Below are positions 44,102-52,463 of a stretch of 64,000 nt of DNA, piece after piece. Position 1 is the stretch's first letter; every line of letters begins with the position of its first letter. The position numbers were made by a program, and so were the translations under genes. Source of the DNA: Paraburkholderia ginsengisoli NBRC 100965 (GTDB lineage Bacteria; Pseudomonadota; Gammaproteobacteria; Burkholderiales; Burkholderiaceae); the NCBI RefSeq assembly GCF_000739735.1, contig NZ_BBJF01000006.1, positions 434,001 to 498,000 of the forward strand, given 5' to 3'. The notes below the pieces were generated by a model, which was given only the letters and a program-made list of their open reading frames with translations, was not told the origin of the DNA and made no database searches.

Positions 44102-44986
44102 ATGTTCTCAGGTATCTGGTTGCCCATCGTGACGCCGCTGCGCAATGGCGAAGTCGATATCGACGCATTGCAGCGCCTCGCGGACTACTACCTGCACACG
44201 CAGATCAGCGGTTTCGTCGCGTTGAGCACGACCGGCGAAGCCGCGTTGCTGGACCAGGCCGAGCGCCTCACCGTGTTGCACGCATTGACCGACGTGATCG
44301 GCTCGCGTCTGCCGATGCTGATCGGCGTGGGTGGATCGAGTACGCGCGACGTGTTGCACGAAATACACCGCTACGACCGCTGGGACTGCGCCGGCTATCT
44401 GCTCTCCGCGCCGTCCTATGTGTGCCCGAACCAGGCCGGCGTGCAGTGGCATTTCGAACAGGCCGCGCTTGCCACCGAGCGCCCTATCGTGCTGTACAAC
44501 GTGCCGCATCGCACCGGCGTGACGATCGAGCCGGACACGGTCGCGCGCCTCGTCGAGTACGACAACATCGTCGCGATCAAGGAGTGCGTGAAGGAAAATT
44601 TCGCGAAGCTGCGCGGCCTGCGGGTGAACGTGCTGTGCGGCACCGACGAAACCTTCGACGAGTGTCTGAGCCACGGCGGCACCGGCGGCATTCTGGCCAG
44701 CGCGCACGTGTGCGCGGATCTGCTGGTCACGATCCAGGCGCTGATCCGGACCGAATGCGACCTCGACGCGCGCAATCTGTTCGCGAGCCTGCTGCCCGTA
44801 TTGCGCCTGCTGTTCTCCGCGCCGAATCCGTCGGCGATCAAGGCGCTGCTCGCTTTCGATCATTCGCTCAGCGACGAGACACGCATGCCGATCACGCGCG
44901 CATCCGCGCAGCTCGTCGAACGTCTGAGCACCGCGCGCGACAGGTTGCAGGATCTGCGCGCCGAGTTCGCCGGGGCGATGAGTTGA
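44102..44986 (+). CDS. dapA: 4-hydroxy-tetrahydrodipicolinate synthase (DapA) family lyase
   Basis: The 294-residue (beta/alpha)8 aldolase has the Schiff-base lysine K160 ('VAIKEC'), Y132 ('YNVPHRTG') and T43-T44 ('STTGEA'). These are the DapA catalytic set. It should condense pyruvate with aspartate semialdehyde for lysine and cell-wall synthesis, though other family members cleave 2-oxo acids. Without other lysine genes nearby it may be a secondary copy. It is coupled to the small gene ending at 44099. Confidence 0.85.
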   Translation: MFSGIWLPIVTPLRNGEVDIDALQRLADYYLHTQISGFVALSTTGEAALLDQAERLTVLHALTDVIGSRLPMLIGVGGSSTRDVLHEIHRYDRWDCAGYLLSAPSYVCPNQAGVQWHFEQAALATERPIVLYNVPHRTGVTIEPDTVARLVEYDNIVAIKECVKENFAKLRGLRVNVLCGTDETFDECLSHGGTGGILASAHVCADLLVTIQALIRTECDLDARNLFASLLPVLRLLFSAPNPSAIKALLAFDHSLSDETRMPITRASAQLVERLSTARDRLQDLRAEFAGAMS

Positions 44987-45055
44987 CGCGTTGCCGTTTT
45001 CAGCTATGGAGTGCGCCGCGAAACGGTTCATCGTTCGCGGCGCAAACTCGCGTCG

Positions 45056-45772
45056 CTATGACAACGGCCCCGTATCCAGATCCGCGAGCGCGCCGAGTTT
45101 TCGCACATCGGCAATTTCAATTTCCGCATAGCCGAGCTTCAACGCGCCTTGCGTTTCGAACTGCTTCAATACCTGGTTGATCGTCTGCCGGGACAGCGCA
45201 AGCATCATCGCCAGATCTTCCTGCGGCACCTTGAGCACGCGCCGCAACGCGCCGGGTTCGCCATAGCCGCCCGCCATCAGCAACAACCGGCGCGCGACGC
45301 GTTGCGCGGCCGGCAGCAACGCGGCCTCTTCAATCGCATCGAACGCGAGGCGCAGTTTCTGCGTCAGCAGCAACCCGAACACGTGCCAATACGCGGGCCG
45401 GCGTTCGAGCAGTGCGACAAGCGCCGCGCGCCGCACATGAAACAGCTCGGCGTCGCGTTCGGCATACGCGTCGTGGGTTCGCGGCCGGTTGTCGAACAGC
45501 GCGATCTCGCCGAACCAGTTCACTGGTTCGATGACGGCGAGCAACGCCTCCTTGCCCGTCGAACTCGCCGCGCCGATTCTCATCAGACCGTCGGGCACGC
45601 AATAGAGGCCGTCGTCGGCGTCGCCGCGCGTAAAGAGCCGTTGCCCCGCAGGCAGCCGTTCGACGCGCCCTGCTTCGATCAGCTCTGCCTGCATCGCCGC
45701 AGGCGCGGCACGAAACCACGCGCTGCGCCCAAGCCGCGCGGCAAGCTCATTCGATGAAAAACTCACAGTCAT
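45056..45772 (-). CDS. Crp/Fnr-family transcriptional regulator
   Basis: The 238-residue protein has an N-terminal cyclic-nucleotide-binding-type domain ('LPAGQRLFTRGDADDGLYCV', 'FGEIALFDNRPRTHDAYAER'). A C-terminal winged HTH contains 'VPQEDLAMMLALSRQTINQVL'. It lacks the Cys cluster of FNR, so it is not an iron-sulfur oxygen sensor. It is divergent from the Mpo1-like gene with a 91-bp spacer; targets are unknown. Confidence 0.9.
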   Translation of the reverse strand: MTVSFSSNELAARLGRSAWFRAAPAAMQAELIEAGRVERLPAGQRLFTRGDADDGLYCVPDGLMRIGAASSTGKEALLAVIEPVNWFGEIALFDNRPRTHDAYAERDAELFHVRRAALVALLERRPAYWHVFGLLLTQKLRLAFDAIEEAALLPAAQRVARRLLLMAGGYGEPGALRRVLKVPQEDLAMMLALSRQTINQVLKQFETQGALKLGYAEIEIADVRKLGALADLDTGPLS

Positions 45773-45863
45773 GGGACGGCATCCGTGCGCGATTGTCGGC
45801 TACCCGATGGTTTGAATTTCGGCTGCCCGCGATTATGCTGGCTTTGAAAGAGGAGCGGCATCC

Positions 45864-46403
45864 ATGAGAACGCTGACGCAACAACTGACGCAATACGCGG
45901 CTTACCATCGTGACCGGCGCAATATCGCCACGCACTTCATCGGCATTCCGCTGATCGTGCTGGCGTTGGCCGTGTTGCTGAGCCGCCCTGCTCTCGCCAA
46001 CGCTATGCTGCCGGTGACGCTATCGGCTGCGTGGCTGCTGTTCACCGCGGCCACCGTCTACTACCTCGTGCTCGACGTCTCGCTCGGCGTGATGATGGCC
46101 TGTGTGTCGGCGCTGTGTCTCGCGTTCGGCGAATGGATCGCCGCGCAGTCCACGCTCGTGTGGCTCGCCACCGGCATCGGCCTGTTCGTGGTCGGCTGGG
46201 TGTTTCAGTTCATCGGTCACGTGGCGTACGAGCATCGCAAGCCGGCCTTCGTCGACGACGTGATCGGCCTGTTGATCGGACCGCTGTTCGTGCTCGCGGA
46301 AGCGTTGTTCGGCTTCGGCTGGCGGCCCGAGTTGCGCGAAGCGATCGACGCCCAAGTCGGTCCGACGCGCATCAATGCGGACCAGGCGGCGACGCATCGT
46401 TAA
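45864..46403 (+). CDS. Mpo1-like (DUF962) membrane protein
   Basis: The 179-residue protein has about four hydrophobic helices and the family start 'YAAYHRDRRNIATHFIGIPLI'. Downstream is 'QFIGHVAYEHRKPAFVDD', which includes the conserved His residues. Yeast Mpo1 is an Fe2+-dependent 2-hydroxy fatty acid dioxygenase; bacterial members may act similarly on fatty acids. GAGGAG about 9 nt upstream fixes the start. Confidence 0.87.
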   Translation: MRTLTQQLTQYAAYHRDRRNIATHFIGIPLIVLALAVLLSRPALANAMLPVTLSAAWLLFTAATVYYLVLDVSLGVMMACVSALCLAFGEWIAAQSTLVWLATGIGLFVVGWVFQFIGHVAYEHRKPAFVDDVIGLLIGPLFVLAEALFGFGWRPELREAIDAQVGPTRINADQAATHR

Positions 46404-46414
46404 TCGGCAATCCC

Positions 46415-46452
46415 CGCGTGCCGCTCAATTCGGCGCGTGCCGCTCAATTCGG
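46415..46452. repeat. Perfect 19-bp tandem duplication at the 3' end of rarD
   Basis: The 19-bp unit CGCGTGCCGCTCAATTCGG occurs at 46415-46433 and 46434-46452, followed by a partial third copy. The second copy contains the rarD-like stop codon, so the duplication re-creates the gene end just outside it. Confidence 0.85.
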
Positions 46453-47340
46453 CGCGAGCCGCACGAGACGAACGCCGTGCAATGCGGTCAACGCCACCGC
46501 GATCCAGATCGGAATATAAGTCGCCAGTTGGGCGGCGCTGAGCGTTTCGCCGAGTAGCGTGATCGACACCAGCACCAGCAGCACCGGCTCCACATAACCG
46601 AGGATGCCGAACAACGCGACCGGCAATAAGCGGCTCGCCTTCAGGTACGAAGCGAGCGCGATCGTACTCAACGCGCCGAGGCCCGGCAACAGCAGGCACC
46701 ACATGTCGACGCGACCGGCGATCGTCGTCAGCGAACCGCCGCTGACGATGCACGCGATCGCCACCGGCAGCAGCAGCGCCATTTCCACCGTGAACATCGC
46801 CAGCGAATCCTGATTGATCTTGCGGCGCAATGCGAAGTACGGCGGATAGCCGAGCGCGACCAGCAACGTCGGCCACGAAAACGCGCCGGTCACCCACAGT
46901 TCGTGGCCGACGCCCACCGCCGCGCAGATCACGGCGAGCCACTGCAACGCGTCGAGACGTTCGTGATAGTAGAAGCGGCCGACGAGCACCATCGCGAGCG
47001 GCAGCAGGAAATAGCCGAGCGACACTTCGAGCATGCGGCCATGCAGCGGCGCCCATAGAAACAACCACAGTTGCACGCCGAGCAACGCCGCGCTCACGAG
47101 CATCGCGGCGCAGAGCTTCGGCTCGGTCACCATCCGGTAAAGAAGACGCCGGAGAATCGGCAGGCGTTTGCGCAACGCGACCAGTAGCAGCGCGCCCGGC
47201 ACCGTCCACACCACGCGCCACGCGAAGATGTCGAGGCCGCTCAGCGGCGCGAGCAGCGTCGCGTAGGCGGACAGTAACGCGAACATTGCAGACGCGCCCA
47301 CCGACAACGCGATTCCGCGCTTTGGGTCATACTGGTTCAT
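46444..47340 (-). CDS. rarD: RarD-type EamA transporter
   Basis: The 298-residue protein has ten hydrophobic helices and RarD-type segments ('GIALSVGASAMFALLSAYATLL', cited from a longer block; 'WLFLWAPLHGRMLEVSLGYFLLPL'; 'YHERLDALQW'). RarD-like proteins are inner-membrane DMT permeases of uncertain substrate. An ATG four codons upstream (47352) is also possible. The convergent Mpo1-like gene ends 40 bp away. Confidence 0.87.
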   Translation of the reverse strand: MNQYDPKRGIALSVGASAMFALLSAYATLLAPLSGLDIFAWRVVWTVPGALLLVALRKRLPILRRLLYRMVTEPKLCAAMLVSAALLGVQLWLFLWAPLHGRMLEVSLGYFLLPLAMVLVGRFYYHERLDALQWLAVICAAVGVGHELWVTGAFSWPTLLVALGYPPYFALRRKINQDSLAMFTVEMALLLPVAIACIVSGGSLTTIAGRVDMWCLLLPGLGALSTIALASYLKASRLLPVALFGILGYVEPVLLVLVSITLLGETLSAAQLATYIPIWIAVALTALHGVRLVRLAPN

Positions 47341-47914
47341 CGTCCGGCCCATTGCGTCGGCACGTCGGCAAACGCTTCGTCATGCGATGCGGCTTCGCAC
47401 GAGGGGGGTTGCAGCGCAGCATGCGTTGGCGCAGTGTTGGCGGCGTTCGTCACGTTGTTCGTTGTTCTCATTGGAATTGAGGTCTCACAAGCAGGCAGTG
47501 CTGCGGAAAGCACAAAGCGGCAAGCTGCGTTTTTGTTTTCGAAAGGCGACGCAAGCCGGCATTCTAGACGGGTTATCCGTACGCGGCTCGGCGCGGCCGA
47601 GTGGAGCGGGTGCAATTAGTCCGTGCGCATAGCGCGTCGATGCACTAGAACATAAACTTCACGCGAGGCAGACGAAGCCGCGCAGTCTCATCGGCAACGC
47701 CGCTTCGGGTCGCGCGAGCGACTCAAGCGCGAATCTTGCTACGAAGTCTTGCACGCTGTTTTCGACAGCACACAGCATCAACGAGCCGGAACGGCACAGG
47801 CAGTCTGCAAAGATCAGCCAGCCCGTCTTTTCCACGGCATGCAGTCCACGCGTTTCACCACGCATGCCGCCCGGCCAGCAATCCCGCTCATCGAATATGA
47901 CTACTGGAGCCAGC
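47341..47914. other. Intergenic region between rarD and egtD
   Basis: No credible gene is seen; the frames present are Arg/Cys-rich shadows. In particular, no egtB-like sulfoxide synthase gene or remnant is found here. It holds the promoters of both divergent genes. Confidence 0.45.
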
Positions 47915-48895
47915 ATGACCCAGCCAGCCCTATTGCACGACGCGTCACCCGATTTCCGCACCGCCTTCGCCGCCGACGTGCGCGCGGGACTCGCCCACAC
48001 GCCGCAGAAAGAGCTGCCGTCGAAATATCTGTACGACGAAGTGGGCTCCGCGCTCTTTGAAGTGATTACCGTATTGCCGGAATACGGCGTGACGCGCGCA
48101 GAGGAACGGTTGCTCACGAAGCACGCGGCCGACATCGTCGAGCATCTGCCGCATGACGTGACCGTCGCCGAACTCGGCAGCGGCAGCGGCCGTAAAACGC
48201 GGCGCATTCTCGAAGCGCTGTGTAAAAAGCGCCCCACTTCTTACTGCCCGATTGAAATTTCGCGCAGCGCGTTGCAGTTGTGCAGACGCGAACTCGGCGA
48301 CATCGAGCGGATTTCGATTGTCGGTTACGAGCGCGATTATCTGGCCGGTCTCGCCGAAGTAAGCAAGCAGCGCGCACCGAACGACCGGTTACTCGTACTG
48401 TTTCTCGGCAGTACGATCGGCAATTTCGGCAGGCTCGCGGCCACGCGTTTTCTGCGCGAGATCCGCAACATGCTTGCACCCGGCGACGCGCTCCTGCTCG
48501 GCACCGATCTGATCAAGCCGACGCCCGTGCTGGTGGCAGCCTACGACGATTCGATCGGCGTTACCGCGTCGTTCAATCTGAATCTGCTCGCGCGCATCAA
48601 TCGCGAACTCGACGGCGACCTGCCGCTCGATGCGTTCGAACACGTCGCGCGCTTCAACCCGGACGCGCGCAGCATCGAGATGCACCTGCGGGCGAAGCGC
48701 GATGTCACGGCGCACATCGGCGCGGCGCAATTGACGGTGTCGTTGAAGCAGGGCGAAACGATCTGGACCGAGAGCAGCCACAAGTATCGTGCGGAAGAGA
48801 TGCCCGCGATTGCCGACGGCGCCGGCTTCGTGTGCAGCCATCAGTGGATCGAGGAAGAGTGGGGCTTTGCGGAGAGTTTGCTGGTGGCGCGCTAA
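47915..48895 (+). CDS. egtD: L-histidine N-alpha-methyltransferase EgtD
   Basis: The 326-residue protein matches EgtD: N-terminal 'LPSKYLYDEVGSALFEVIT', SAM motif 'ELGSGSGRKTR' (86-96) and 'LGSTIGNFGR'. The C-terminal histidine-binding block runs from 'FNPDARSIEMHL' to 'WTESSHKYRAEEM'. It trimethylates histidine to hercynine, the first step of ergothioneine synthesis. GGAG 5 nt upstream supports ATG 47915. The usual partner EgtB is not adjacent. Confidence 0.9.
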   Translation: MTQPALLHDASPDFRTAFAADVRAGLAHTPQKELPSKYLYDEVGSALFEVITVLPEYGVTRAEERLLTKHAADIVEHLPHDVTVAELGSGSGRKTRRILEALCKKRPTSYCPIEISRSALQLCRRELGDIERISIVGYERDYLAGLAEVSKQRAPNDRLLVLFLGSTIGNFGRLAATRFLREIRNMLAPGDALLLGTDLIKPTPVLVAAYDDSIGVTASFNLNLLARINRELDGDLPLDAFEHVARFNPDARSIEMHLRAKRDVTAHIGAAQLTVSLKQGETIWTESSHKYRAEEMPAIADGAGFVCSHQWIEEEWGFAESLLVAR

Positions 48896-48959
48896 ACGTG
48901 GGCGGACCTGACGCCTCGGCAACGCATTAACGGCATCAACGGCTAGCACGAACGACAAA

Positions 48960-48992
48960 GGCGGCGCGCCATCCACCCGATGGCGCGCCGCC
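48960..48992. terminator. Bidirectional hairpin between egtD and acylphosphatase gene
   Basis: GGCGGCGCGCCATC (48960-48973) and GATGGCGCGCCGCC (48979-48992) form a perfect 14-bp stem with a 5-nt loop. It is followed on the plus strand by GTTCTTT. It serves two convergent genes. Confidence 0.82.
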
Positions 48993-49022
48993 GTTCTTTG
49001 CGGGTTCGCTGAACGGCATCGC

Positions 49023-49316
49023 TCAGTGCTGCTCGAAACGCTCGTAGCGCTTTTCCGTCGAGCGTTCTTCGCCGCTCACTTCCGTCACGCGCGCCGCCGG
49101 AGGCCCATGACGCAGCCACGACAACATCCGGTCGACCTGATTGGCCGAGCCCTGCAGCATTGCTTCGACAGAACCGTCGTCGAGGTTCGCGACCCATCCC
49201 TTGATGCCGAGCGCGTGCGCCTGCCGCACGGTCGCGTGGCGAAAGCCGACGCCCTGCACCATGCCGCGCACTCGCACGTAATACGTTTCGATCCGCTGAT
49301 CCAGATCCGGGGCCAT
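49023..49316 (-). CDS. acyP: Acylphosphatase
   Basis: The 97-residue protein has the acylphosphatase signature 'VRGMVQGVGFR' with phosphate-binding R26 and the catalytic N44 in 'KGWVANLDDGSVEA'. It hydrolyses carboxyl-phosphate bonds of small acyl phosphates in the cytoplasm. Length and motifs are normal. It is monocistronic and divergent from hpnA. Confidence 0.93.
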   Translation of the reverse strand: MAPDLDQRIETYYVRVRGMVQGVGFRHATVRQAHALGIKGWVANLDDGSVEAMLQGSANQVDRMLSWLRHGPPAARVTEVSGEERSTEKRYERFEQH

Positions 49317-49449
49317 GCCGTCTTCTCCTCACAATCTTTCAAGCCGGCATTCTAGTCGCGTCGCGCGAAGGCTGCTCGACACATGACGGTACACGCGGCG
49401 TGCGCGCCACGTACAATCCGTCGACTGTCATGCAGGGAATGGAAACAGA

Positions 49450-50460
49450 ATGACCGAACAGAATCGCGATCTCGTGCTCGTGACCGGCGCTTCCGGCTTT
49501 GTCGGCTCGTCGGTGGCGCGCATCGCGCAACAGAAGGGCTTCAAGGTGCGCGTGCTGGTGCGCGCCACCAGTCCGCGCCAGAACGTCGAGGCGCTGGACG
49601 CGGAAATCGTCGTCGGCGATATGCGCGACGAAGCGTCGATGCGCAACGCGCTGCGCGGCGTGCGCTATCTGCTGCACGTCGCCGCCGACTATCGGCTGTG
49701 GGCGCCGGACCCGAGCGAAATCGAACGCTCGAATCTCGAAGGCACCGAGGCGACCATGCGCGCGGCGCTGAAGGAAGGCGTCGAGCGCATCGTGTACACA
49801 AGCAGCGTGGCGACGCTCAAGGTGACGAGTTCCGGCCAGTCTGCCGACGAAACCTCGCCGCTCAAGCCCGATCAGGCGATCGGCGTGTACAAGCGCAGCA
49901 AGGTGCTGGCCGAGCGCGCGGTTGAGCGCATGATCGCCGAGGACGGGCTGCCGGCGGTGATCGTCAATCCGTCCACGCCGATCGGTCCGCGCGACGTGAA
50001 GCCGACGCCGACCGGACGCATCATCGTCGAAGCGGCGCTCGGCAAGATTCCGGCGTTCGTCGATACCGGCCTGAACCTCGTGCATGTCGACGACGTTGCG
50101 GCCGGCCACTTTCTCGCGCTCGAACGCGGCAAGATCGGCGAGCGCTACATTCTCGGCGGCGAAAATCTGCCGCTCCAGCAGATGCTCGCGGACATCGCGG
50201 CGCTGACCGGCCGCAAGGCGCCGACGCTCAGTTTGCCGCGCTGGCCGCTCTATCCGCTCGCAATGGGCGCGGAAGCAGTCGCGAAGATCACGAAGCGCGA
50301 ACCGTTCGTCACGGTCGACGGCCTGAAGATGTCGAAGAACAAGATGTACTTCACGTCGGCGAAGGCGGAACGCGAACTCGGCTATCGCGCGCGGCCTTAT
50401 CGCGAAGGATTGAGCGATGCGCTCGACTGGTTCCGGCAAGCCGGCTATCTGAAGCCCTGA
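49450..50460 (+). CDS. hpnA: Hopanoid-associated sugar epimerase HpnA
   Basis: The 336-residue extended SDR has TGASGFVG (12-19) and the Y147-x3-K151 pair ('YKRSK'). The HpnA-type blocks 'VHVAADYRLWAPDP' (in part) and 'NPSTPIGPRDVKPTPTG' are present. HpnA is a nucleotide-sugar epimerase/reductase tied by context to hopanoid side-chain sugars. It opens the hopanoid locus and is followed by its own hairpin. Confidence 0.9.
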   Translation: MTEQNRDLVLVTGASGFVGSSVARIAQQKGFKVRVLVRATSPRQNVEALDAEIVVGDMRDEASMRNALRGVRYLLHVAADYRLWAPDPSEIERSNLEGTEATMRAALKEGVERIVYTSSVATLKVTSSGQSADETSPLKPDQAIGVYKRSKVLAERAVERMIAEDGLPAVIVNPSTPIGPRDVKPTPTGRIIVEAALGKIPAFVDTGLNLVHVDDVAAGHFLALERGKIGERYILGGENLPLQQMLADIAALTGRKAPTLSLPRWPLYPLAMGAEAVAKITKREPFVTVDGLKMSKNKMYFTSAKAERELGYRARPYREGLSDALDWFRQAGYLKP

Positions 50461-50485
50461 CGCGCGCATCCCGCCTTCATCGGCA

Positions 50486-50508
50486 CGCCGCGCCGGATCG
50501 TCCGGCGC
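50486..50508 (+). terminator. Hairpin after hpnA
   Basis: CCGCGCCGGA (50486-50495) and TCCGGCGCGG (50499-50508) form a 10-bp stem with a 3-nt loop. It is followed within 10 nt by a T-containing stretch (CATTTTGTTA). Confidence 0.6.
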
Positions 50509-50602
50509 GGCCGTAAGCATTTTGTTACAAGTCCCGCGCTTGCGGCAGGTCAAAGCCTACGCGCAGCAGGTAAAATCGCGGGTCTTACCAGAGAAACCTC
50601 GC

Positions 50603-51229
50603 ATGAACCTTCACGAACAGCTCGGCGCGCTGGAAACGGGCGTCGATCAGCTCATTCAGGCTGTCGTGGCCCAGCAGCCCGAAAACATCCCCGAGACACA
50701 CGCGCAGACCGCTGCGCCGCAAGAGGCGCCGGCGGATCACGTCGCGCCCGAATCCACGGCGCAGACGACGGCGGCTGAGACAGCGGCGCCGGCAGCCGTC
50801 GAGGACAACGCGCCGGTCTCCGACGAACCGGCTGGCGAACTCACGAACGCACTGACGGACGAGCCGTCGACGGAGCAGCCGCCTGCGGACAAGCCGGCCG
50901 CGCAATTCCAGCCGACGCTCGAAATCAATCGCCCCGCGCGCGACGAGATCACGATGACGATCGGCGACCAGACGGTCGCGCTGCGCCCGGACCAGATCGG
51001 CAAGCTGATCGAGGAACTGTCGAATGCGCGTGCGTCGATGACGCCGGAGCAGCCACCGGGCATTCCGCCGGGCTGGCAATTCGTGTCGACGAAAAACCCG
51101 GTCATGGCGGTGCAGAAGCAATCGAACGGCGACCGCCTGCTGGTGATGCGCCATACCGGCCACGGCTGGGTACCGTTCACGTTTTCGCCCGACGTGGTGA
51201 TTCAGCTGTACATGCTGCTCACCAAGTGA
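50603..51229 (+). CDS. Hypothetical protein with disordered Ala/Glu/Pro-rich middle
   Basis: The 208-residue protein has a short helical N-terminus ('LHEQLGALETGVDQLIQAV'), a ~90-residue acidic low-complexity linker and a compact C-terminal domain. The C-terminal domain contains 'EITMTIGDQTVALRPDQIGKLIEELSNAR' in part and 'PPGIPPGWQFVSTKNPVMAV'. No family is recognised. ATG 50603 begins a natural N-terminus. It sits between hpnA and convergent hpnB and ends at a perfect terminator. Confidence 0.65.
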   Translation: MNLHEQLGALETGVDQLIQAVVAQQPENIPETHAQTAAPQEAPADHVAPESTAQTTAAETAAPAAVEDNAPVSDEPAGELTNALTDEPSTEQPPADKPAAQFQPTLEINRPARDEITMTIGDQTVALRPDQIGKLIEELSNARASMTPEQPPGIPPGWQFVSTKNPVMAVQKQSNGDRLLVMRHTGHGWVPFTFSPDVVIQLYMLLTK

Positions 51230-51237
51230 CAAAAAAA

Positions 51238-51262
51238 ACGGCGCCGTAGCGCCGTTTTTTTT
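51238..51262. terminator. Bidirectional intrinsic terminator
   Basis: ACGGCGC (51238-51244), loop CGTA and GCGCCGT (51249-51255) form the stem. It is flanked by eight A residues before and eight T residues after, so it works for both the 50603 gene and hpnB. Confidence 0.92.
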
Positions 51263-51290
51263 GTCCATCGACCTCAACCGTGCGGGGCCA

Positions 51291-52463
51291 TCAACGCTCC
51301 TGCACCGGGGCCTGAACCCGCGCCTTCCACTGACCGCCCTTGCCGCGCCAGTACCGCACCGCCGACGCGAACGTCGCGCCGACATAGAACAGCGCGACCA
51401 GCGGCAGAAACGGCGCCCACAACGGCGAGCGCCGGTAGTAGCTGAGCATCGGCGCATACGCGCAGCACATCGCCGCCCAGGCGAGCCACGCGGGCCAACC
51501 CAACGGGCCGAGCACCAACGCGGCAACCGGCGGCATCAGATAAATGATCGTCATGCCGGCCAGCGTGCCCGCCAGCAGCAGCGGCGAGTAATGCAGCTGC
51601 GTAAAGGCGGTGCGCGCAATCATGTTCCAGATCTCGCGCCAGCTATCGTACGGACGCAGCGACACGCTGCGCGCCGCCACGTCCAGCCGAATCGGATGAC
51701 GTCCCATGCCACGGTGCTTGATACGCGCGGCGAGACTGCAATCGTCGATCAGCTCGGCGCGAATCGACTCGATGCCGCCCGCCTCTTCGAGCGCACTGCG
51801 GCGAACCAGCATGCAACCGCCCGCCGCCGCCGCAGTGCGGTTGCGCGGATTGTTGACCCACGCGAACGGATACAGCTTCGCAAAGAAGAACACGAAGGCC
51901 GGGATCAGCGCCTTTTCCCAGAACGAATCGCAGCGCAGACGGACCATCAGCGAGACGAGGTCGCGCTTTTCCACATCCGCGCGGGCGACGAGCTGCTTGA
52001 CCGCGTCGGCGGGATGGCCGATGTCGGCGTCGGTGAGCAGCAGGTAGTCGGCGGGCAAGCCGAGCGCGCGCACCGCCTCGATGCCCTGCGACTGCGCCCA
52101 CACCTTGCCCGACCAGCCCGGCGGCAGCGGCTTCGCGCTCAACACCGTGAGACGGTCCGGGCACTGCAGCTGCAACGCGGCCGCGCGGGCGGCGTCGGCG
52201 GTGCCGTCGGTGCTGTGGTCGTCGACGACGATCACGTGGAACGCGCCCGCATAGTCCTGCTGAAGCAGCGTCGTAACCGCCTCGGCGATCACATCGACTT
52301 CATTGCGGGCGGGCACCACGGCGGCGACCGCCGGCCACGTCGCGCGCGGCGCGACGGTCAGCGGCGCGGCGGGACGCGCCCGCCAGAAACCACCGCGCCC
52401 GAACAGCAGCACGCCCCAGATCAGCAGGGAAACACACGAAAGAACAAACAGAACCGCCGCCAT
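51291..52463 (-). CDS. hpnB: Hopanoid-associated glycosyltransferase HpnB
   Basis: The 390-residue GT2 protein has an N-terminal membrane helix, 'DDHSTDGT', 'LLTDADIGH' and 'ELIDDCSLAARIKHRG'. C-terminal membrane helices follow, matching HpnB. It probably adds a sugar to a hopanoid head group at the inner membrane. Its ATG shares one base with the hpnC stop (TAATG), so the two are translationally coupled. Confidence 0.9.
   Translation of the reverse strand: MAAVLFVLSCVSLLIWGVLLFGRGGFWRARPAAPLTVAPRATWPAVAAVVPARNEVDVIAEAVTTLLQQDYAGAFHVIVVDDHSTDGTADAARAAALQLQCPDRLTVLSAKPLPPGWSGKVWAQSQGIEAVRALGLPADYLLLTDADIGHPADAVKQLVARADVEKRDLVSLMVRLRCDSFWEKALIPAFVFFFAKLYPFAWVNNPRNRTAAAAGGCMLVRRSALEEAGGIESIRAELIDDCSLAARIKHRGMGRHPIRLDVAARSVSLRPYDSWREIWNMIARTAFTQLHYSPLLLAGTLAGMTIIYLMPPVAALVLGPLGWPAWLAWAAMCCAYAPMLSYYRRSPLWAPFLPLVALFYVGATFASAVRYWRGKGGQWKARVQAPVQER

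Noticed and set aside
47659..48237. A minus-strand 192-codon frame opposite egtD
   Set aside because: It overlaps the EgtD N-terminus and has no signature.
49339..50553. A 404-codon minus-strand frame opposite hpnA
   Set aside because: hpnA has intact SDR motifs; the opposite frame has none.
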